This document shows positions 31,329 through 37,598 of a stretch of DNA of 37,598 nucleotides, one piece after another. Source of the DNA: Ophiosphaerella korrae (taxonomy: Eukaryota > Ascomycota > Dothideomycetes > Pleosporales > Phaeosphaeriaceae); the NCBI GenBank assembly GCA_028456385.1, contig JALNQF010000380.1, positions 1 through 37,598 on the forward strand. Direction: 5' to 3'. Positions within the stretch are counted from its first letter, which is position 1. Every line of letters begins with the position of its first letter. Position numbers and translations under genes: made by a program. Below the pieces are notes generated by a model that did no database searches, was not told the origin of the DNA, and saw nothing but the letters and a program-made list of their open reading frames with translations.

Positions 31329-31530
31329 CTACAACCCGCTATTCTTCACCCGCCTACCGCGCGAGGTGCGCGACTTCAACTACGACTATCTCTCGTACGA
31401 CAGACTACACATCCTCTAGCGGTACAGCCGCTTTAGGCACACCGCAACGCACGGTGCGCATCATGACGCGCAGCCACTTACATACGCGACTGCTGGCGTG
31501 CAAGCGGACCACGGACGAAGCGATCTGCGG
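31329..31530 (+). pseudogene. Decayed fragment with an F-box-like/DUF7730-like opening
   Basis: Reads YNPLFFTRLPREVRDFNYDY, the LPxE(I/V)R motif opening common in multicopy fungal F-box-like proteins. It then runs into a TAG, and TRLLACKRTTDEAI appears in another frame, consistent with the next block of that family. Too short and broken to be functional. Confidence 0.4.
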
Positions 31531-31567
31531 CTCACTAAGCCCCTATCTGAGCTATTGCACAATACCG

Positions 31568-33152
31568 CTACCAGTCCTTCTTGTGCACCATGTAGTAGCG
31601 CAGTTTTACCGCGCCTGGCATCCGATCCGGGAAGCGTTTATATATCTCCTTCCACTCCATACCCTGGGTATCCCTGAATGAGAGTAAACGCATTTCGTCC
31701 GACTCTAGCCACGGTATGCGCGTTTGTTTGCTGTATGTTTGTTTGCTGTATGTTTCTATGCTTCCCTCTCCCTTCTCGCTCTTTTCATCCCAGTCATCGT
31801 CTAAGGAGGTCGTTTCATGATTCGCAGCATCGCTATGAGAATCGCGCATCCAGTTCGCATTCAAGCTTCTGCCAGTACATGGGCCTGACGCACTATCGTC
31901 ATACCGGTATCCCAGTATCCATGAATCCGGCGGTAGCTGGGTCATGCGGACGACCTTGCCATCTTCGCCAAGGAACTTGGGGCTCAGGGCGGCCGCCGGG
32001 TCGAGAGGCCATTTTGAGTCGGGGTAACGGACAACTGCTGTCACGATCGACGAGCCGTTTGGGACAGCGCAGAGCGTGAGGTCGATCACTTGATAAGACA
32101 TGTCAACGTTGGGCTTATGGTTAATATTGGTCTCATCTCCTGCCTTTGTCCCTGGAGAAGGGGCTTGTGGGGAGCAAGACTGAGGCCGATACAGTAGCTG
32201 TGGCTGGGGTGACGTTCCTTGTCACAATCCCTTCGAAAGCCTTGTGCTCGGGTTTTGTCGCCTGGGGGCAGTGCGTGGTCGACCGCGGGATCTCTTCTCG
32301 CCGTCAGTCGCTCGAGGAGTATGGGACAGACCATCGAGCTGATTGGCTTCGGGGTCGTAACATTCGTTAACACGACCTTCTCCACCTCCACCACTGCTGT
32401 CATTTCCACTTTTGTCGAGCCCACCCGCATCCAGATTGACGTATTGGTCGTCCTGTGGTCCTTCGAGGCGCAATACAGACCGTCTTGGGGAATGGAGCCG
32501 CTCTTCGACAAGACCATGATAATCTGTGTTATCGTCGTCATCCTCTTCCTCAAGGCTGCTTTGGCACCGCATTCGGCTCCCGGCGTCGCCAACTTGGTTG
32601 CCCATCTCCGATGGGCCAGACCTCTGTTCATTGCTTGCCCCAGAACTACCATTAGGGTCGCTGGGAATTGGCCAAGACATAGACTCGGGCGAGGGTACGG
32701 GATCTAGCATGGCGTTTTCTACCTGTAGCCCGGCCGGTTTTTGCCGCTTTGCCGACTGAAGATCTTCGTGGTCTGTTTCCGTCGTCACGCCCGGCGATGC
32801 AGAGCGGATCCGTTTGCGTGTTGCTAGCGGCCCATCTGTGGTGTCAACATCATCCAAGAGCGATTCTTCCTGCGCCAGCGGACTGTCTTGGGCGGTTTCA
32901 GTATTATCCTCCTGGGCTCTGCTGGAACTACTCACTAGGATGGGTATCTTCTATGTGCTCTTCAGAGAGAACGCTTAGTACTTCCGCATTGGGATCACGA
33001 TACCGAACATTACAGTATCCCTCGTTTCCGGATTCGGCGCAGTAACAGTTCTCTTCACTATCCAACACCTTGTTGCTGGTCTCAACGCGCGTTGCACTGT
33101 GATAGGCTTCGGTCACGTCGCTCTCCACGGTCCGATTGGATTCTATCGCCAA
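31568..33152 (-). pseudogene. SANT/Myb-like domain gene, interrupted by one TGA
   Basis: The C-terminal part, about 177 codons ending at 31568, has a SANT/Myb-like helical domain: RIPWLESDEMRLLSFRDTQG and EWKEIYKRFPDRMPGAVKL (putative DNA or chromatin binding). The frame upstream, read through a single TGA at 32222-32224, continues open to about 32935 with acidic and Arg-rich disordered sequence (LDDVDTTDGPLATRKRIRSA, SRGRPRTAPRRQ). TGA fits a CGA Arg changed by one C-to-T. A further N-terminal block, SGNEGYCNVRYRDPNAEVL, lies at 32930-33152 in a different frame, with a GTGAGT donor between them that may mark an intron. Single stop could instead be an unseen intron or a base-call error. Repeat TYSKQ occurs twice near 31720, from a 15-bp DNA duplication. 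Confidence 0.6.
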
Positions 33153-34479
33153 TCAGTAACATAACGACTGTGGTATTGTTAGATTTGAGGGGGGTTATAG
33201 CAAGTTGATAAAAAGACTTTTTCGTAACGGCCATGTGAGGGCCTTGTTGGAGGTGGATACTGCAGCTTTCAGAAAAACCTTATTTCAGATTGATCACATA
33301 TGACCTGAGTGCACTTCGGTAGGAATTGAGTGGATTGATTGTTTTCTCCATCATCTGCGTTCTGGCTGCCTCTGATATCCTTTATGAGTTTCTTTGATTG
33401 CTCTCGTGCCACAAAGGCCGCCCTTGTTGAATTGCTCTCCTGTTCAAGGGATGCTCCGCCGTTGAGCTAATGCTTTGTTGGGTTAGGGGCGAGGCTAGTA
33501 TCGCACTAGTCGCATACTAGCATCGTAGATCAATCGCCATCGCCGATCTCCAACGTCACCTAAAGCTCATGAGCCAGCCGAGTGAGCCAACTCGCAAGCT
33601 CCATCCATGAGCTGAGTTGAGATTGAGATCTCAGCTCGGCGCAGTGTCGGGTGCGAGCCCTCGTCGCGCTGGAGCTCTAGCAGCAGCTCGTAATTGTTGC
33701 GCTGGCACACGCACCTCATCTAACAGGATGTAACGAAGGTTCTCCACTCGAGACTCTCGTGAACTCTGGTACGAGTTGGGGGCGGGGCCGATACACCAAA
33801 GATCATGACGTTGTATAGTTGTAGTCCAAAGCGGGGCCGATGCGCTACACAGGCGCATAAAAAGCTCGATACTTGCGAAGAGAGTAAAGCAAGTATTATT
33901 CTCCCTTAGATACTAGTAGTACTGTTGAATGACTATCTGTCATCCCTTCACTATCTCCTGTAGCCTACGGCAAGTACTATTGTCTTCCAGCTACCCCTTA
34001 ACACTGGCAATGCTAGTGCGAGATGCTAATCAATGGCAGCTAGTAGGCAGATAATAGGTAGAGCACTCAATAAACTTAATTCTTACCCCTATGTGCCTAA
34101 GTATTTGAGTGACTATGCAAATCTGACACCTCTTTAGGCATTTGCATCTGCACTTATATTTAGTCTAGCTCGTGTTAGATGAGCTAGCTTATGAACAATC
34201 TTAGTATAGCTAGTCAAAGGTAACTATATTAGAGTACAATGAATTGAGGTTAAACAATGAATTAGTAGGTCTCCTTACGTAAGGCACGCTAACAGAGAGG
34301 ATAAATAGTAGTAGAAAGTAATACTAGAATAAATACAATTAACTCACATGACTACATTAACCAATTAATTGAACTTAACTTAATTCTTACTCTTACGTTA
34401 TTAATTAGTAACTATTAAATCTAATACCTTGTAGTAAGATAAAGGGTCCTTTTAAAGAGGAAGAACTAATAAGTAGATT
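33153..34479. other. Intergenic; AT-rich toward the right, no gene supported
   Basis: No gene is seen. From about 33880 the sequence becomes AT- and TAG-rich, as in RIP-affected DNA. A possible tRNA-like A-box lies on the minus strand near 33458-33470 but no cloverleaf could be drawn. Confidence 0.4.
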
Positions 34480-35640
34480 ATGATAAAGCTAGGGATAGCA
34501 GAATACTTCGACAATAACTTCCTTGGCTTCTCTTATGACTCAACACGGTATGCGTCGAAATATAGCAGCCGCACAATCAAGATATGGGATGTAAGTAGTG
34601 GTGCGTGCCTGCAGACGCTCGTGGGCCATAGTGACTTAGTCTGCTCAGCCGCCTTCTCCCGCGACTCAAAACAGCTAGCATCGTCGTCGTTCGACCACAT
34701 AGTCAAGATATGGGATGTAAGTAGCGGCGCATGCCTACAGACGCTTGAGGGCCATAGCGGCGTTATCGGTCCACTTGCCTTCTCCCACAACTCGACATGG
34801 CTGGCATCAGGGTCGTACGACAACACAGTCAAGATATGGGATCTGAGTAGCGGCACGTGCCTGCAGACGCTCGAGGGCTATAGCAACTTTATCTACTCAG
34901 TCGCCTTCTCCCACGACTCGACACGGCTAGCATCAGAGTCGTACAACCACATAGTTAAGATATGGGATGTAAGTAGCGGTACGTGCCTGCAGACGCTCGA
35001 GGGCTGTGGCGGGGACCTCTCAGCGTCTTTCTCCCACGACTCGACACGGCTAGCGTTGGGGTCGTATGACAAAACAATCAAGATATGGGATGTGAGTAGT
35101 GGCGCGTGCCTGCAGACGCTCGTGGGCCATAGTGACTTGGTCAGCTCGGTAGCCTTCTCTTGCGACTCGACACGGCTGGCGTCAGCGTGTGACGACGGCA
35201 TAGTCAAGATATGGGATGTAAGCAGCGGCACGTGCCTGCAGACGCTCGTGGGCCATAGTGACTGGGCCACCTCAGTGGCCTTCTCGTGCGACTCAACACG
35301 GCTGGCGTCGGGGTCGTACGACAAAACAGTCAAGATATGGGATGTAAGTAGTGGCGCGTGCCTGCAGAAGCTCAAGGGCTATAGCCGCATTGTCTCATTC
35401 GCCTTCTCGACACAGCTAGTGGTGGAGTCGTTTGACAGTAAATTAATCAAGATATGGGATGTGAGCACGTCTACTCAGTCGCCTTCTCCCACGACTTGAC
35501 ACGGCTAGCGTTGGGGTCGTACGACAACATAGTCAAGATATAGGATGTAAGCAGCGGCGCATGCCTGCAGACGCTCGAGGCCCATAGCAGCACAGTCAAC
35601 TCACTCGCCTTCTCCCACGACTTGAGCTATAGAGCTAGCT
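34480..35640 (+). pseudogene. Orphan WD40 array of a HET-NACHT-WD40 receptor, broken
   Basis: An open frame to 35499 contains eight KIWD motifs, each separated by about 42 residues (DSTRLASGSYD..VKIWDVSSGACLQTL). It starts inside a repeat (FDNNFLGFSYDSTRYASKYSSR) with no NACHT or HET sequence upstream. At about 35463 a deletion inside a repeat shifts the frame. The next copy then reads KI-TAG-DVSSGACLQTL at 35540, a Trp-to-stop change, and the array ends near 35640. Units are close copies, as in the receptor at 263-3226. It could be an expressed propeller fragment but looks like a dead piece. Confidence 0.85.
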
Positions 35641-36376
35641 AAAGCTAGCTTTTGCTAGTACAATCGTTAGATTTAAGGATTACAAATTGATGGATATAAA
35701 CTAAGGTTACCAACGGGGAATCGAGACACACAACGAATAGAGACAAATTACCGGTACTTTGAGCTTAACCCTTGTCAGTAACTTTAACAGACGAGAAATT
35801 CAACCTGCTTCTATCGTAATAATGGCTGGAGTTCTCTTTAGAATGATAACTATGCTTTAGGATTAAAAATTACAAGTCATTTCGTATCCTTTTCGCCTCT
35901 CAACGAAGCTGCCTTCTTTCTTCAACTGTAGCCTCTTGCTCCCACGGCAGTACATTCCGCAACTAAGCACATTTTGACCATAGAAGTCCAGTCTACACTC
36001 CATCTCGAATCACCCCGCAACGATAGACGAGCCTCATTAGTAGCGTGGCGGCGGTGGCAAGTAGGATTCCATCAACCCACCGTCCCTGTCGGTACCTGAG
36101 ACTTAGCGGACAATGCAAGATCCTGACACATGTAGGAGATGAGCGGATTACATAAGTTTTCTTGGCAGTCATCTCCGTCAGCAGTGTGGCTGTGCGCCTT
36201 GAACCACTCAGGTTAGGCGTTACTTCTCTTAATGGAAAATAGTAGAGCACACACAGTACAGTAACGTTATCATAAACTGAATGTACGAGTATCCCAAACC
36301 TCTAAATTGGTCTATAACGTACGTCCCTGTGATGCGAGCTACCCTATGAAACGAGCAAAGATTGTATTTCAAAGTA
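35641..36376. other. Intergenic, no gene supported
   Basis: Nothing recognisable. The short frames at 35993-36250 and 36229-36459 on minus show no domain. Confidence 0.4.
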
Positions 36377-37598
36377 CAGTGGGGTGACACGAAAAAAAAG
36401 CCTAAAAAAAAGTTATAGTTTTCAACTCGTAATAACTCTACGAATAAAATAGCTAACAATATAAGCGAATATAAATCCTAAAGAAAATATCAAGGTCTAT
36501 ATTTTACAGTACTACGATTTTTAATTACTAAGCGGATGCGAGCTAGGATTTAAACTGTTTCGAGGACATTTTTTTAAGCTAACTTCAAAGCTTAATAATT
36601 TTTTATTTTTAGTATCTTTTTCTATTATTTTTTAGTATAATTTAGATACATATAGTTAAATTAATATATTAGAGTTATACTTAATTCTAATTATTTAAAG
36701 AGTAGATATTAAGTAAAAGACATAAAACTATACTTTTAGTACAAACTTATATTTATAAGCAATAACCTATTAGTATTAATACTTAGTAGAATAATTTTTA
36801 GCTAGTATATAGTCCTACTAACGTTTTTTTCTTTATTATATAGATTTTTCTATAGATTCTTATAATATAAGCGCTTCTTTTTCTTTTTTTACTATATTAA
36901 AGGATTCTACTACTATATAAGTAGTTTATATTAGAAAATGTCTTTTATATCTTTTAATTAGTTTGTTTTTATATAAATTCTATACGTTTTTAATAGGATT
37001 TAGACCTAGACTATAGGCTAGATAAGGAAAGAGTTTTCTACTATTTCTCTTAAACTAATTAATAATAGTAGAAGCTTTATAAATTCTACTAGTATCTTAT
37101 TAATATATTAACTCTAGTCTCCTAGTTAGTTTTTAGAACCTTAGATAGAAGATCTATTAACAAGTTCTTTTATAATAATGAAAAAACAGCCTAAAATAGA
37201 GTTATATTACTTACGTTATTTAATATACTTTTTAAGATATTTATTAACTATTATATAGATATAGTAAGTATAACAAATAGGACTAGAATTAATTAGGACC
37301 TAAATAAACTCTAGGTCTAATGTTCTTCCTATCTAAATAGCTCCTTATACTTAGATATTTATTTCCTTACGTAATATAATAGTTAGTAAGTTAGCTATAA
37401 TAATATAATTAAGAGGAAAATATAGTAGAAAAAGAATAGAATATTTTAGCCTATTAGAATATTTTTTAAACTTATTTCTATTTAATATAAAGACTATTTC
37501 TTTCTTAACTCTTTTTTTACCCTATTTTTAGTAATATTTCGTCCTATCTCCTTTCTATATCTTAAAATATATATTTTTTAGTATTAATCTAATTATTT
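36377..37598 (-). mobile_element. RIP-destroyed Tc1/mariner element, runs off the window
   Basis: Begins after a TA (36375-36376) with CAGTGGGGTGACACG, of mariner TIR type. From about 36480 the DNA is extremely AT-rich. On the minus strand the DDE region is readable: DTSRIYKAS (about 37100), KLFPYLAYSLGLNPIKNV followed by TAG where Trp is expected (about 36990-37040). This matches the LNPIENVW block of Tc1/mariner transposases. Many TAG/TAA codons. The right end is outside the window, so length and TIR symmetry are unknown. Confidence 0.8.

Noticed and set aside
33405..33475. tRNA-like sequence on the minus strand (TAGCTCAACGG A-box, GCTC/GAGC D-stem)
   Set aside because: No anticodon stem with proper pairing, no convincing B box and no acceptor stem could be drawn, so it is not called as a tRNA gene.
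33921..34200. Possible LTR starting TGTTGAATGAC
   Set aside because: No matching CA-terminated end with a target duplication was found.
34533..35375. Long minus-strand frames with repeated CRHAPLLTSHIL motifs
   Set aside because: They are antisense translations of the plus-strand WD40 repeats.

Overview
The window looks like a chromosome segment of a filamentous ascomycete (Pezizomycotina, most like a dothideomycete/Pleosporales genome). The evidence is short GT-AG introns of 50-92 nt, a HET-NACHT-WD40 immune receptor, fungal Fot1/Pogo and Tc1/mariner transposon relics, and widespread C-to-T/G-to-A decay. That decay turns Trp and Gln codons into TAG/TAA without shifting the frame, which is the signature of repeat-induced point mutation (RIP). 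The species assignment is inference; no marker gene is present.

Layout. Positions 263-3226 (-) hold an intact two-exon HET-NACHT-WD40 receptor gene of about 970 aa, with a WD array reduced to roughly two repeats. Positions 4613-5374 hold a RIP-altered relic of the same gene's 3' end, split by two different solo LTRs, each with a perfect 5-bp target duplication. Positions 5375-12155 are a transposon/RIP wasteland. It contains two readable gene corpses, a DUF7924-like protein (7310-9130) and an aminoglycoside-phosphotransferase-like kinase (10347-11412), plus a fold-back element. Positions 14112-16248 are a complete but dead Fot1/Pogo transposon with 39-bp perfect TIRs and a TA duplication.

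Positions 17.2-33.2 kb are more GC-balanced and gene-bearing. They carry a GGCT/AIG2-like protein (intact), an amidoligase-like pseudogene broken by indels, a six-exon Hsp70-like ATPase (590 aa), a divergently transcribed coiled-coil protein (486 aa), an FHA-like protein (242 aa), an atypical protein kinase pseudogene, a 221-bp MITE, two transposase relics, and a SANT/Myb-like gene interrupted by one TGA. Positions 34480-35640 hold an orphan WD40 array (8 repeats in frame, then broken) of the same receptor family on the opposite strand. From 36377 to the end is a very AT-rich, RIP-destroyed Tc1/mariner element that runs out of the window.

How it fits together. This is a subtelomere-like or accessory compartment where NLR receptor genes are born, contracted and destroyed among RIP-targeted transposons. 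Probably functional genes are the HET-NACHT-WD40 receptor, the GGCT-like protein, the divergent Hsp70-like/coiled-coil pair and perhaps the FHA-like protein. The most interesting candidate system is the Hsp70-like ATPase and coiled-coil pair sharing a 405-bp bidirectional promoter that carries a tandem 21-bp repeat.
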